A stretch of DNA of 64,000 bases. Source: Streptomyces sioyaensis. Its GTDB lineage: Bacteria > Actinomycetota > Actinomycetes > Streptomycetales > Streptomycetaceae. The stretch lies in the NCBI RefSeq assembly GCF_004122735.1, contig NZ_SDIF01000001.1, positions 1 through 64,000 on the forward strand. Direction: 5' to 3'. The translations under genes were made by a program, and so were the position numbers. The notes under the pieces were generated by a model, which was not told where the DNA came from, searched no databases, and saw only the letters and a program-made list of their open reading frames with translations. Numbering within the stretch: position 1 is the stretch's first letter; every line of letters starts with the position of its first letter. Below, piece after piece: positions 40,243 through 49,674 of this stretch.

Positions 40243-42951
40243 TCAAGCATCGTCGAGGTCGACGTCCAGCGCTACCAGATCGATGCCGGCCAGCGCCTGC
40301 TCCGTCCAGATGACCTTGCCGCTGGTGGTGTAACGGGTCCCCCAGCGTTCGGCCAACTGGGCGACGAGGAAGAGGCCGCGGCCGCCCTCGTCCGTGGTGG
40401 CGGCCTGCCGCAGATGCGGTGAGGTGCTGCTGCGGTCGGAGACCTCACAGATCAGGGAGGTGTCACGGATCAGCCGTACGCGGATGGGGCCGGCCGCGTA
40501 CCGGATGGAGTTGGTGACCAGCTCGCTGAGGATCAGCTCGGCGGTGAACGCCGCGTCCGCCAGGCCCCATTCGATCAGCTTGCGGACCGCCGTGGCGCGT
40601 ATGTGGGCCACCGCCGAGGGGTCCGGCGGCACGTCCCACTCGGCGACGTGCGCGGCGTCCAGCACCTGGGTGCGGGCGACGAGCAGGGCGATGTCATCGG
40701 TGGGGCGCTCCGGCAACAGCGCGCTCAGCGCCGCCTCGCAGGTCTCCTCGGGCGTCCGGCCGGGGTGGTCGGACAGGGTACGGCCCAGCAGCGCCATGCC
40801 CTCGTCGAGGTCGCGGTTGCGGTCCTCGACGAGCCCGTCGGTGAACAGCACCAGCCGGCTCGCCTCGGGCAGCTGCTGCTGCCAGGTCTCGAAGGGCAGA
40901 CCGCCGAGTCCGAGCGGCGGGCCACCGGGCACGTCGGCGATCTCGGCGGTACCGTCGGGCCGCAGCAGCATGGGCTGGACGTGCCCGGCGCGCGCCATGG
41001 TGCAGCTGCCGGACGCCGGGTCGTAGATGGCGTAGAGGCAGGTGGCTCCGGTGACCGAGCCCTCGGCGCCCTCGTCCTGATCGATACGGGTGACGAGTTC
41101 GTCGAGGTGCCAGAGGATTTCGTCGGGCGGCAGGTCCAGATTGGCGAAGTTGTGGACCGCGGTCCGCAGCCGTCCCATGGTGGCCGCGGCATGCAGTCCG
41201 TGCCCCACGACGTCCCCGACGACCAGCGCCACCCGGGCGCCGGGCAGCGGAATGATGTCGAACCAGTCGCCGCCGACGCCGCCGAGCCCGCCGCGCCCGG
41301 CCTGGGCGGGCAGATAGCGGTAGGCCGCCTCGACGGCGTTCTGCTCCGGCAGAGCGCGCGGCAGCAGGCTGCGCTGCAGGGTGACGGCCATGGTGTGCTC
41401 GCGGGTGTAGCGGCGGGCGTTGTCGATGCTCACCGCGGCGCGGGCGACCAGCTCCTCGGCGACGGACAGGTCCTCGTCCTCGAACGGCTCGGGCACGTTG
41501 GAGCGCCAGAAGATGGCGACGCCCAGGATGACGCCGCGGGCCCGCAACGGCACCGCGATCCTGGAGTGGATGCCGTGCTGGACTATCTTTCTGGCCCGGT
41601 CGGGGCTCTGCAGATGCCAGCCGGTGAACGCCGTCAGGTCCGCTTCCAGGGCCGCCTGCCCGCTCAGGAGGCTGGCGCCGAGGGCGGTGGCCGGCTCGAA
41701 GCGGATCAGCCGGCCGACGGGGTAGAGGCCGCTCTCGACCGGGGCGCCGCTGAGGGCCGTGCGACGCATCTCGACGATCGCGTTGGTGGGGGCGGTCGGC
41801 TCCTCGCCGATCAGCACGTCCTCGGCCAGATCGACGGTGACGATGTCGGCGAAGCGGGTGGCGCCGAACTCCGCGAGCTCCTCGCAGGTGCGCACCACGT
41901 CGAGGGTGGTGCCGATCTCCGTGCCGGCGTCGTAGAGCAGCTTGAGGCGGCCGCGGGCCACATCGGCGCGGCCGGTGAGGGCCCGGAGCTCGGTGGTGTC
42001 CCGCAGCGTCGTGACGCTGCCCGGTGGTCCGCCGGCCTGGTCCGTCGAGCGCTGGTTGACGGCCAGCAGCCGGTCGCCGACCGGGTGGACCTCGTCGGTG
42101 ACGACCCGGCCGGAGGCCAGCAGCTGGGCGGTGGCGGGGTCGAGTCCGAGCTCGGCGACCGGCCGCCCCTCGACCTCGGGCGGCAGGTCGAGCAGCCGGC
42201 GCGCCTCGTCGTTGGCGAGCAGCAGACAGCCGTCGCCGCCCACGATGATCACGCCCTCGCGTACGGCGTGCAGAACCGCGTCGTGGTGCTCGTACATCCG
42301 GGTCATCTCGGCCGGGCCCAGGCCGTGGGTCTGCCGCCGCAGGCGCCGGCTGACCAGTGCCGTACCGCCGGTGGCGACGAGGAGGACGCCGGCCGCGGCG
42401 CCGAACAGCAGCGGGAACTGGTTGTCGACGACGCCGCTGACACGTTTGACGGTGATACCGGCCGAGACCAGCCCGATGACCTTGCCGTTGTGACCGAAGA
42501 CCGGCACCACGGCCTGTACCAGGGGCCCGATGGTGCCGGTGATCCGCTCGGTGACGACACCGCCGGCCAGTGCCGGTTTGATCGTGCCGACGAACTTCTT
42601 GCCGATGCGGTTGGGGATGGGGTGGGTGTAGCGGATGCCCTGCGTGTTCATCACGACGATGAAGTCGACCTCGGAGCGCTTGCGCGCGGCTTCCGTCCGC
42701 GGCTGCAGTACCAAGGTCGGATCGGCGCTCCGCAGGGCGGCTTCGATGCCCGGCGCATTCGCGAAGGCCTCGGCGACCGCAACCGACCTGTTGCGGGCCT
42801 CACGGTCTCCGTCGGCCCGCGATTGCAGCACGAGAGCTGCGATGGCGGCGGCGACGAGCAACACCACGATCGCCACCTGCAGGAGAAAGACCTGACCTGC
42901 GACAGTTCGCATCCTGAGAACCGAACGCGGGCGGCCGTAGCGTCCGGCCAT
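40243..42951 (-). CDS. Cache-PAS-GAF-PP2C-HATPase sensor phosphatase
   Basis: A 902-residue membrane signalling protein. Two membrane helices (about residues 20-43 and 180-202) bracket an extracellular CitA/DcuS-like single-Cache sensor (FIVVMNTQGIRYTHPIPNRIG, VPVFGHNGKVIGLVSAG). In the cytoplasm there are a PAS domain (about 220-325), a GAF domain (about 340-510), a SpoIIE-type PP2C phosphatase (GGVGGDWFDIIPL, VVGDVVGHGLHAAATMG, FTDGLVEDRN) and a C-terminal RsbW-like HATPase domain (LILSELVTNSIRYAAG, GGRGLFLVAQLAERWG). It thus carries both the kinase-type and phosphatase-type halves of a partner-switching module. The ligand is unknown. The ATG at 42951 has a ribosome binding site very close; ATG at 42912 is an alternative. 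Confidence 0.9.
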   Translation of the reverse strand: MAGRYGRPRSVLRMRTVAGQVFLLQVAIVVLLVAAAIAALVLQSRADGDREARNRSVAVAEAFANAPGIEAALRSADPTLVLQPRTEAARKRSEVDFIVVMNTQGIRYTHPIPNRIGKKFVGTIKPALAGGVVTERITGTIGPLVQAVVPVFGHNGKVIGLVSAGITVKRVSGVVDNQFPLLFGAAAGVLLVATGGTALVSRRLRRQTHGLGPAEMTRMYEHHDAVLHAVREGVIIVGGDGCLLLANDEARRLLDLPPEVEGRPVAELGLDPATAQLLASGRVVTDEVHPVGDRLLAVNQRSTDQAGGPPGSVTTLRDTTELRALTGRADVARGRLKLLYDAGTEIGTTLDVVRTCEELAEFGATRFADIVTVDLAEDVLIGEEPTAPTNAIVEMRRTALSGAPVESGLYPVGRLIRFEPATALGASLLSGQAALEADLTAFTGWHLQSPDRARKIVQHGIHSRIAVPLRARGVILGVAIFWRSNVPEPFEDEDLSVAEELVARAAVSIDNARRYTREHTMAVTLQRSLLPRALPEQNAVEAAYRYLPAQAGRGGLGGVGGDWFDIIPLPGARVALVVGDVVGHGLHAAATMGRLRTAVHNFANLDLPPDEILWHLDELVTRIDQDEGAEGSVTGATCLYAIYDPASGSCTMARAGHVQPMLLRPDGTAEIADVPGGPPLGLGGLPFETWQQQLPEASRLVLFTDGLVEDRNRDLDEGMALLGRTLSDHPGRTPEETCEAALSALLPERPTDDIALLVARTQVLDAAHVAEWDVPPDPSAVAHIRATAVRKLIEWGLADAAFTAELILSELVTNSIRYAAGPIRVRLIRDTSLICEVSDRSSTSPHLRQAATTDEGGRGLFLVAQLAERWGTRYTTSGKVIWTEQALAGIDLVALDVDLDDA

Positions 42952-43400
42952 GTCCTCTTTCTACACCTCCCGCATACGGTGGGCGAGCCGCGCGATGCGG
43001 AGCGCAGCAGCAGCGAGCGCCCGCGCTGCTGCCGGGCGGCCTCACGGGCTGTCAGAGGATCGTCCCGTGATCCGGGTCCGGGCGCCAGAGGGCGGAAAGT
43101 CTCCCGGGTAGGTTTTACTGGTACGCATATGCGAACCTCTTCGACGAAGAGGACATACTCGGCGCCCGCAGTGCGCCGTCACAGAGGGAACAAATCGCCC
43201 AGAGGTCGGACGGTTCATGTAACTCTTCCCACAGGCCCGGACGCTTGCCTGATCGGAGGCGGGCGCCCGCGCGAGTCCGGCCTAAGCACAATATGCCTGG
43301 TCAGCCCCGCTCGCCAGGCGAACGGAGCCGCCCCTGGGGTGGCACCGGGGTCACCCCTGCCGTAGGAGGGGCGTCCGGACGGTATGAGACGTTCGTGGGC
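42952..43400. other. Divergent region with two palindromes
   Basis: About 450 bases between the sensor phosphatase and a small plus-strand gene. It contains the adjacent palindromes at 43124-43152 and otherwise nothing I can assign. It must hold the promoters of both genes. Confidence 0.45.
43124..43152. promoter_or_regulatory. Adjacent perfect palindromes
   Basis: CGCATATGCG (43124-43133) is followed two bases later by CCTCTTCG-A-CGAAGAGG (43136-43152). Both are perfect dyads in an AT-richer patch about 175 bases from the phosphatase start and 250 from the small gene. They are likely regulatory; the factor is unknown. Confidence 0.45.
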
Positions 43401-43739
43401 ATGCATGTTCCCGAGGAGATCCGTGCCGAGGCGGCCGCGCTCATCGACCACCACGCGCTCGGGCTGTGGAAGCCGAATGACGCCGACCGGCGAGCCGCCG
43501 TGGCGCTGTACCGCTTCCTCGAAACCGGTCTGCCGCTCACGGGCGAGCAGATCCGGTCCGCCCTGGAGCACGCGGAGCCGTCGGCCGGGCTGCACGAGCG
43601 GCTGCTGAAGCTGCTGCGGGAGACCGCCGGGCTGCTCGACGACGAAGCGGTGGCCGAGAGCGCCGCCGGGCGGGACGCCGTCGACCACGTATGCCTTCTG
43701 CTGGACGCGCTCGCGCTCTCCGCGCACTCCGGTCAGTAA
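43401..43739 (+). CDS. Small conserved helical protein
   Basis: A 112-residue, acidic, all-helical soluble protein without Cys or membrane segments (PEEIRAEAAALIDHHAL, RRAAVALYRFLETGLPL, GLHERLLKLLRETAGLL, DAVDHVCLLLDALALSA). No named family is recognised. ATG at 43401 is taken, although a GTG two codons earlier is possible and no good ribosome binding site is visible. A strong terminator follows directly. Confidence 0.6.
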   Translation: MHVPEEIRAEAAALIDHHALGLWKPNDADRRAAVALYRFLETGLPLTGEQIRSALEHAEPSAGLHERLLKLLRETAGLLDDEAVAESAAGRDAVDHVCLLLDALALSAHSGQ

Positions 43740-43746
43740 GCAGAAG

Positions 43747-43775
43747 GCCCGCCCGGGCAGACGCTCCGGGCGGGC
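43747..43775. terminator. Bidirectional terminator
   Basis: GCCCGCCCGG (43747-43756), 9-base loop, CCGGGCGGGC (43766-43775) between the convergent small gene and the amino-acid permease. Confidence 0.8.
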
Positions 43776-43796
43776 GATTCTGGGGCCGTCAGGGCC

Positions 43797-45251
43797 CTAC
43801 TCGGGCAGCGGGCCGGCGGGCACCGGCTCCACGGGAGCCTGCTCGTCCTCGGGGACCGAGATCACCCAGTGCGTCTCCTGGCGGGGGCGCAGGTAGCACG
43901 CCCAGTACACAGCGGCGCCCGCCACGATCCCGCCGGTGATGACCAGGCTCTTGGTGCTCTGCTGGTAGAGCACCCACGCCAGCACCACGATCAGCAGCGC
44001 CGGGATCGCCGGCCACAGCGGCATCCGCCAGGCCAGCCGGTGCTTGTGCTCGCCGCGGCGCGAGACCAGGGCGCCCAGGGCGACGAAGACGTACATCGCG
44101 GCGACGGCCACGCCGGTGACCTCGCTCAGGGTGTCGAGGTTGACGAAGCACAGGGCCGCTCCGGGCACGCCGACCGCCAGGGTGGCCGCCCAGGGGGAAC
44201 CGAAGCGCCGGCCGACGTGCGAGAAGACGCGGTTGACGGCGGTCGGCCAGGCGGCGTCGCGCGCCGAGGCGAAGACCACCCGGGAGTTCTGGATCACCAT
44301 CACGATCGCCGCGTTGATGATCGCCAGGGCGATGCAGAGGCTGACGAAGGTGCCGACGCCCGAGTTGCTCCAGTCCTGCACCATGCCGGCGACGTCACCG
44401 GCGCCGAGGGTCTTCAGGTCGGGGGCGCCCAGGGTGATGGCGATGACCGGGATCAGGACGACGGCCGCGCCGATGGCGAGGGTCCACAGCACGGTGCGGG
44501 AGACGTTGCGGCGGGGGTTGTCCATCTCCTCGGCCAGATACACGGCGGTGGAGAAGCCCTGGAGGATGAAGAGCGCGGTGGCCAGTCCGGCGACGATGAG
44601 GCCCCCGGTGACCGCGGCGCTGTGTCCGTTCCCGGCGTCGATGACGGGGTGGACGAGGACGGAGGCGGACCGCTGGGTGTGGGTGAAGCCGAGGAAGGCG
44701 ACGACCGCACAGGCGACGACCTCCAGCACCAGGAAGATGCCGGTGATCCAGGCGTTGGCGCGCAGATCGAGCAGGCCCATGGCGGTGGCCAGCAGCATCA
44801 CGGCAGCCGCGGTCCACTGCGGATCCAGATGCACGATCGGGGCCAGATAGTCGGCGGCGCCCAGGGCGATGATGGGCGGCACGATCATGACGACGATCAG
44901 CGAGAGGACGAAAACCAGCCATCCGGCGAGCCGGCCCATGAGCGTGCCGACCATGGCGTACTCGCCGCCGGAGCTCGGTATCAGCGTGCCGAGCTCCGAG
45001 TAGGTGAAGGCCACGCCGATACACAGCAGGGCCGCGACGGCGATGGTCAGCGCGGTGCCCGTGCCCAGGGTCGCGAAGGAGTCCGGAACGATCACGAAGA
45101 GCGAGGACGCCGGGGTCAGGCAGGACAGCGTGAGCAGGGTGCCGCCGACCACGCCGATCGACCGGGTGAGTTTGGGGGTGCTCGCGGCGTCCCCCTCCGT
45201 CGCACGGATGGTCCGCTCAGGCGCTGCGGAGGCAACAGGCGTGTCGGGCAT
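43797..45251 (-). CDS. APC-family amino acid permease
   Basis: A 484-residue permease of the amino acid-polyamine-organocation superfamily with about twelve membrane segments. The first helix region reads SIGVVGGTLLTLSCLTPASSLFVIVPDSFA across residues about 30-60, TM3 carries FTYSELGTLIPSSGGEY, and TM6 has FILQGFSTAVYLAEEM with the typical loop PRRNVSRTVLW. Substrate is not evident. The start at ATG 45251 has no strong ribosome binding site. A good vegetative-type promoter lies about 110-140 bases upstream. Confidence 0.87.
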   Translation of the reverse strand: MPDTPVASAAPERTIRATEGDAASTPKLTRSIGVVGGTLLTLSCLTPASSLFVIVPDSFATLGTGTALTIAVAALLCIGVAFTYSELGTLIPSSGGEYAMVGTLMGRLAGWLVFVLSLIVVMIVPPIIALGAADYLAPIVHLDPQWTAAAVMLLATAMGLLDLRANAWITGIFLVLEVVACAVVAFLGFTHTQRSASVLVHPVIDAGNGHSAAVTGGLIVAGLATALFILQGFSTAVYLAEEMDNPRRNVSRTVLWTLAIGAAVVLIPVIAITLGAPDLKTLGAGDVAGMVQDWSNSGVGTFVSLCIALAIINAAIVMVIQNSRVVFASARDAAWPTAVNRVFSHVGRRFGSPWAATLAVGVPGAALCFVNLDTLSEVTGVAVAAMYVFVALGALVSRRGEHKHRLAWRMPLWPAIPALLIVVLAWVLYQQSTKSLVITGGIVAGAAVYWACYLRPRQETHWVISVPEDEQAPVEPVPAGPLPE

Positions 45252-45565
45252 ATCGGTATCCGTATCCCATCGGTACTGGCGGCAAGAGAGGTGGCGCCTG
45301 TGGGGGAGGTGCGCCGCAAAGCGGCCTGAACCCGGACATCCGCAGGTCCGCTTTGGTGACCGAATACAACCCCTGCCGACGACTCCCGTCAAGACCTCGT
45401 TAACGGTGTGAGACAACGAAATCCGCAGCATTGCCCACCACATGGAACGCTTATCCATGATCCGTCTAGAGAATTAGAGCGGATTTCGCGGTTGAGCGGG
45501 GCGATGCGGAATGCCCACGGGCGCCGCCGAATCCGTCGTGGCCCCCGCGAATCAGCGCCGTACCG
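45252..45565. other. Upstream region of APC permease
   Basis: About 314 bases between two minus-strand genes. It contains the promoter at 45363-45392. The part from 45410 to 45520 is AT-richer and has no recognised feature or gene. Confidence 0.45.
45363..45392 (-). promoter_or_regulatory. Vegetative-type promoter of APC permease
   Basis: Read on the minus strand: TTGACG at 45392-45387 (-35), an 18-base spacer, and TGTATT at 45368-45363 (-10). This matches the HrdB-type consensus well. It predicts a leader of about 105 bases before the permease start. Confidence 0.6.
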
Positions 45566-47650
45566 TCACTCCTTGATCGCCCGCACGCGGGCGATCAGCA
45601 GCGCGACGTCGTCGTGGTCGTGCTCGTCGCGCAGGGCGGCCAGCAGGCGGTCGCAGAGCCCGTCCAGATCCTGCTGGGGCTCCGACAGCAGCTCCAGCAG
45701 GGTGTCCAGCCGGGCGTCTATCGGCTGGTCGCGGGTTTCGATCAGCCCGTCGGTATAGAGCACCAGCTGATCGCCCTCGCGGAGCGGGACCGTGGTCTGC
45801 TCGAAGGGAACGCCACCGACGCCGAGTGGCGCGCCGGTGGGCAGGTCCAGCAGCTCGGGCGGCCGGTCCGGCCGCACCACGATGGGTGGCAGATGCCCGG
45901 CGACGGCGACCCGGCACAGGCTGCTGTGCGGGTCGTACACGACGTACAGGCAGGTCGCGAAGGCCGGGTCGAGACCGACGGCGATGTGGTCGAGATGGCG
46001 CAGCACCTCGTCCGGATCGAGGTCGAGGTCGGCCAGGGCGCGGGCGGTGGTGCGCAGCTGACCCATGGTGGCGGCGGCGTTGATGCCGCTGCCCATGACG
46101 TCGCCGACGACCAGCGCGGTCTTGTCCCCGGCCACGGGTATCGCGTCGAACCAGTCGCCGCCGACCTCGCTGGCCGCCTGGGCCGGCTGGTAGCGGTAGG
46201 CGATCTCCATGGCCGTGGGCTGCGGTGGCCGGTGGTTCATCAGATGGCGCTGGAGGGTGAGCGCGGTGCGGCGTTCGCTCTGGTAGGAACGCGCGTTGTC
46301 GATGCAGACCGCCGCGCGGGCGGCCAGCTCGACGGCGAGCACTGCGTCGTCCTCGTCGAACGGCTCCTGATTGCGCACGCGGTACAGCGACAGCGCACCG
46401 AGGACCTCGCCACGGGCGATCAGCGGTACGGCCAGATAGGAGTGCAGCCCCGCCTTGTCCAGGACGGCGGCCCCTTGCGGGTCCGCGGCGATGTGCGGCA
46501 GGTCCTCCGCGCCCACCTGGGCGACGAGGACCGGGCGGGCTTCGGTCACGCACCGGGTGATCAGCCGGTCGGCCTCATAGGAGGCGATCTGGCCGGTGGG
46601 GTCGGCGGCGCGGACGGCCTCGGTGGAGTAGGCCGTGGAGACGGCGAGCGCGCGGAAGCGGGCCGGGCCGCCGCGGGACAGCGAGGTCGGGCGCCGGCCG
46701 TCCAGGACGGCGTCGAGGACGTCGACCGCGGCCATGTCCGCGAGTTCGGGGACGATGACGTCGGCCAGTTCGTGTGCGGTCTGGTCGACGTCGAGGGTGG
46801 TGCCGACGGTCGCGGAGGCGTCGGCGATGACGGCCAGCCGCCGGCGGGCGCGGGCGGCCTCGGTGGCGGCCCGGTGCTGCTCGGTGACGTCGACGACCGA
46901 GGTGGCCAGCCCCAGCACCCGGCCGTGCGCGTCCTCCAGCCGGTAGTAGGACACCGACCAGGCCTTGTCGGCATGCGGGTCGGAGGCGGTGCGCCCGACG
47001 GTGAACTGGTCGAGCATCGGCCTGCCGGTGTCGAGGACCTCGCGCATGCCGGCCACGATGGTGTCGGTGTCCAGGAAGGACAGCGCCTCGCGGACGTCGC
47101 GGCCGATGTGCTGGTCGGCGGGCAGCCCGTTGATGCGCTCCAGTGCGGGGTTGACCATGACGAAGCGCAGCGACGTGTCCAGGACCGCCAGGCCGATCGG
47201 CGACTGGGCCACGAGGCGTACGGACAGCGCCAGATCGCGCTCCACCCGCCGCAGCACGGCCTGGTCGGTGGCGATGCCCAGGGCGTAGGACTCGCCGCGC
47301 TCGTCCAGCAGCCGCATGTTGCGGAATTCGACGAGCCGGGTGCTGCCGTCCTTGTGCTGGACCGGGAAGACCCCCGCCCAGCTCTCGCCGCCCGCCATGA
47401 CCTCGGTGAACAGGCCCAGCACCAGATCGAAGTGCTCCGGCCCGACCAGCAGCTGCGCGGCGGGCCGGCCGAGCGCTTCCTGGGCGCTCCAGCCGAACAG
47501 CGCCTCGGCCTGCGGGCTCCACAGGGTGATCCGTCCGTCCGCGTCCAGCATCACGGCGGCCACGCCGAGCAGGTCCAGCAGGCCGCCTGGCTGCCCCGGT
47601 GCGGCCCCTACGCGGGCGGCACCCTCGGGGAACGCGTCGGTCGCACCCAT
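45566..47650 (-). CDS. PAS-PAS-GAF-PP2C sensor phosphatase
   Basis: A 694-residue cytosolic signalling protein. PAS1 is at about residues 20-130 (VAAVMLDADGRITLWSPQAEALFGW), PAS2 at about 135-260 (IGLAVLDTSLRFVMVNPALERI), GAF at about 275-440, then a SpoIIE-type PP2C domain (SEVGGDWFDAIPV, VVGDVMGSGINAAATMG, YTDGLIETRD, DDVALLIAR). In the usual GDVxGHG motif the His is replaced by Ser. There is no HATPase domain, so it should act only as a phosphatase on an anti-anti-sigma factor. ATG at 47650 has GGAAGGAG seven bases upstream; the long N-terminal extension in frame is not supported. Confidence 0.9.
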   Translation of the reverse strand: MGATDAFPEGAARVGAAPGQPGGLLDLLGVAAVMLDADGRITLWSPQAEALFGWSAQEALGRPAAQLLVGPEHFDLVLGLFTEVMAGGESWAGVFPVQHKDGSTRLVEFRNMRLLDERGESYALGIATDQAVLRRVERDLALSVRLVAQSPIGLAVLDTSLRFVMVNPALERINGLPADQHIGRDVREALSFLDTDTIVAGMREVLDTGRPMLDQFTVGRTASDPHADKAWSVSYYRLEDAHGRVLGLATSVVDVTEQHRAATEAARARRRLAVIADASATVGTTLDVDQTAHELADVIVPELADMAAVDVLDAVLDGRRPTSLSRGGPARFRALAVSTAYSTEAVRAADPTGQIASYEADRLITRCVTEARPVLVAQVGAEDLPHIAADPQGAAVLDKAGLHSYLAVPLIARGEVLGALSLYRVRNQEPFDEDDAVLAVELAARAAVCIDNARSYQSERRTALTLQRHLMNHRPPQPTAMEIAYRYQPAQAASEVGGDWFDAIPVAGDKTALVVGDVMGSGINAAATMGQLRTTARALADLDLDPDEVLRHLDHIAVGLDPAFATCLYVVYDPHSSLCRVAVAGHLPPIVVRPDRPPELLDLPTGAPLGVGGVPFEQTTVPLREGDQLVLYTDGLIETRDQPIDARLDTLLELLSEPQQDLDGLCDRLLAALRDEHDHDDVALLIARVRAIKE
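45575..45596 (-). terminator. Hairpin inside the last codons of the PP2C gene
   Basis: GATCGCCC (45575-45582), GCACGC loop, GGGCGATC (45589-45596). The stem ends nine bases before the stop codon on the minus strand. It may terminate the transcript or protect its 3' end; it could also be chance within coding DNA. Confidence 0.35.
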
Positions 47651-47963
47651 CCAGGCACTCCTTCCGCCGGTCATCACAAACCGACAGCCGTGGCGCTCTC
47701 CGTACATCGGCCGATTCTCACAGTGCTTCCGTTGCTCTCCATCATCTCTCGACACGGGACGGACCTGCAGGGAGAGCGGGATCCGCAGGGCAGCCGCGAC
47801 CCGTGCGCGAGGGAGCATTATCCGACGCCGTTCCCAGGTCGGCGACCGTGTTAGCGATATTCGAAGCGATGTTTCCGGCCGGGTTTGGGCGGCGGTGAGA
47901 CGGGCGTCGGCCGCGTTCCGTACGGCGACGGCCCGCGAGGGCGGGGCGCGGCACTCCGCCGAC

Positions 47964-47993
47964 TTGGAGTTGTTGATCTACAGCGACTACGCT
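47964..47993 (+). promoter_or_regulatory. Promoter-like pair before the acyl-CoA synthetase
   Basis: TTGGAG (47964-47969), an 18-base spacer and TACGCT (47988-47993). The predicted start is about 65 bases before the ATG, just before the inverted repeat at 48005-48019. Confidence 0.4.
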
Positions 47994-48004
47994 GAGATCT
48001 CTTG

Positions 48005-48019
48005 GTTGCCTCCAGCAAC
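48005..48019. promoter_or_regulatory. Inverted repeat downstream of promoter
   Basis: GTTGC-CTCCA-GCAAC sits at the expected transcription start of the acyl-CoA synthetase gene, the usual place for a repressor site. The arms are only five bases, so this is tentative. Confidence 0.3.
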
Positions 48020-48063
48020 TAACTTCGCGACCGCCCGCCGGCGTCAGGAGGAAGCCCGACATC

Positions 48064-49611
48064 ATGCCCAGCACTGCCCCGACATTCCGTACTTACGTGG
48101 AGGAGAACCTCGATGCCCTTAGCGCCGACCCGACGCGCGAAGCCCTGGTCCACCAAGGCCGCCGCGTCACCGCGGGTGAGTTCCGCGCACTCGTCCACCG
48201 CCTGGCCCGCGCCCTGCGTACCCGGGGCGTCGAGCGCGGAGCGACCGTCACGCTGCTGAGCGGCAACCTCCCGGAGACCCTCGCCGCCCGCTACGCGGCC
48301 AATCTGCTCGGCGCCCGGGTCAACTTCCTCTACAACAAGCTGTCCGCCGAGTCGCAGGCCGCCATCGTCCGCGATGTCGAGACCCGTGCCCTGATCGTCG
48401 ACCCGCGCCTGGCCGAACGGGCCGCCGAGCTCACCGGACTGGCACCGGTGCCGGACGTCCTCGTGCTCGGCCCGGCCAAGGTGGGCGCGGACCTGCTGGA
48501 GCTGGCGGCCGGCGAGTCCGATGAGCCGTTCGCCGGCCGCGCCCGGCCGGACGATGTGTGCACCATCCGCCACACCGGCGGCACCACCGGCCACCCCAAG
48601 GGCATCTGCACCACCTTCGCGCAGTCCCGCTGGTTCCACGGAGTGCTCCCGCGGCAGCCGGAGTTCGCGCGCCGGCAGCTGGTCTGCACCACCCTCGCGC
48701 ACGCCGCGGGCGTGATGGCCGACAGCACCCTGCACGCGGGCGGCACGGTCGTCCTGCTCGACGACTTCGACCCCGCGCTCGCGCTCGCCGCCATCGAGCG
48801 CGAGCGCATCACCGACCTGTTCCTGTTGCCGCCGCTGCTCTACCAGCTGATGGACCATCCGGACGCGCGGCACACCGACACCTCCAGCCTGCGGCTGCTG
48901 ACGTACGGCGGCTGCCAGGCGTCTCCGGCCCGTATAGCCGACGCGGTACGGGCGTTCGGCCCGGTACTGGTGCAGGGCTACGGGCAGAACGAGGCCGGCG
49001 GCATCAGCGTGCTCACCCAGGACGACCACGACCCCGAGCGCCCCGACCGGCTGCGCTCCGCGGGCAAGGTGCTGCCGGACGTCGAGGTGGCGATCCGCGA
49101 CGAGTCGGGCCGCGACCTGCCGGCCGGTGAGCACGGCGAGGTCTGTGTGCGCTCCGACATGATCATGCAGGGGTACTGGAAGCAGCCCGAGCTGACCGCG
49201 GAGGTCCTGCGGGACGGCTGGCTGCACACCGGGGACATCGGATTCCTCGACGACGAGGGGTACCTGACCATCGTCGACCGGCTCAAGGACATGATCGTCG
49301 TGGTCGGCGGCCATGTGTACACCACGGAGCTGGAGGACCTGCTGAACTCGCACCCGCAGGTACTCCAGAGCGCCGTGTTCGGCGTCCGTGACGCCGACCG
49401 CATGGAGCGGGTGCACGCCGCGGTCGTCCGGGCGCCGGGCAGCACCGTCGACGCCGCGCGGCTGTGCGCGATGGTGCGGACGGAGCGCGGCGCGATGTAC
49501 GAGCCCGCGCGGGTCACGTTCGTCGACGCGCTGCCGCTGACCGATGCCGGCAAGCCGGACAAGAAGGAGCTGCGCCGGCAGGCCGAGCAGGAGGCCGGCA
49601 CCGCCGGATGA
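48064..49611 (+). CDS. Acyl-CoA synthetase / AMP-forming ligase
   Basis: A 515-residue ANL-superfamily adenylating enzyme. The core motifs are the P-loop HTGGTTGHPKG (about residue 177), YGQNEAGG, GWLHTGDIG, the hinge DRLKDMIVVVGGHVYTTELE, and the catalytic Lys in DAGKPDKKEL near the end. The length and the HVYTTELE hinge fit medium- or long-chain fatty acid or aromatic acid:CoA ligases. No carrier-protein, thioesterase or other pathway gene is adjacent, so the acid substrate is unknown. ATG at 48064 follows AGGAGGA. Confidence 0.92.
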   Translation: MPSTAPTFRTYVEENLDALSADPTREALVHQGRRVTAGEFRALVHRLARALRTRGVERGATVTLLSGNLPETLAARYAANLLGARVNFLYNKLSAESQAAIVRDVETRALIVDPRLAERAAELTGLAPVPDVLVLGPAKVGADLLELAAGESDEPFAGRARPDDVCTIRHTGGTTGHPKGICTTFAQSRWFHGVLPRQPEFARRQLVCTTLAHAAGVMADSTLHAGGTVVLLDDFDPALALAAIERERITDLFLLPPLLYQLMDHPDARHTDTSSLRLLTYGGCQASPARIADAVRAFGPVLVQGYGQNEAGGISVLTQDDHDPERPDRLRSAGKVLPDVEVAIRDESGRDLPAGEHGEVCVRSDMIMQGYWKQPELTAEVLRDGWLHTGDIGFLDDEGYLTIVDRLKDMIVVVGGHVYTTELEDLLNSHPQVLQSAVFGVRDADRMERVHAAVVRAPGSTVDAARLCAMVRTERGAMYEPARVTFVDALPLTDAGKPDKKELRRQAEQEAGTAG

Positions 49612-49620
49612 CCGCAGTGA

Positions 49621-49652
49621 CGGGCCGCCGCGGCTGATGCCGCGACGGCCCG
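49621..49652. terminator. Bidirectional terminator with one internal mismatch
   Basis: CGGGCCGCCGCGGC (49621-49634), loop TGAT, GCCGCGACGGCCCG (49639-49652). There are twelve paired bases with a two-base internal mismatch, between the convergent synthetase and Phe/Gly-rich genes. Confidence 0.75.
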
Positions 49653-49674
49653 CCTGTTCTGCTGCCGGTCAGCG

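Larger units (their letters stand above)
47651..48063. other. Divergent region, PP2C gene / acyl-CoA synthetase
   Basis: About 410 bases without a gene. The half nearer the synthetase has a promoter-like pair and an inverted repeat, listed separately. Nothing else was recognised. Confidence 0.45.
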
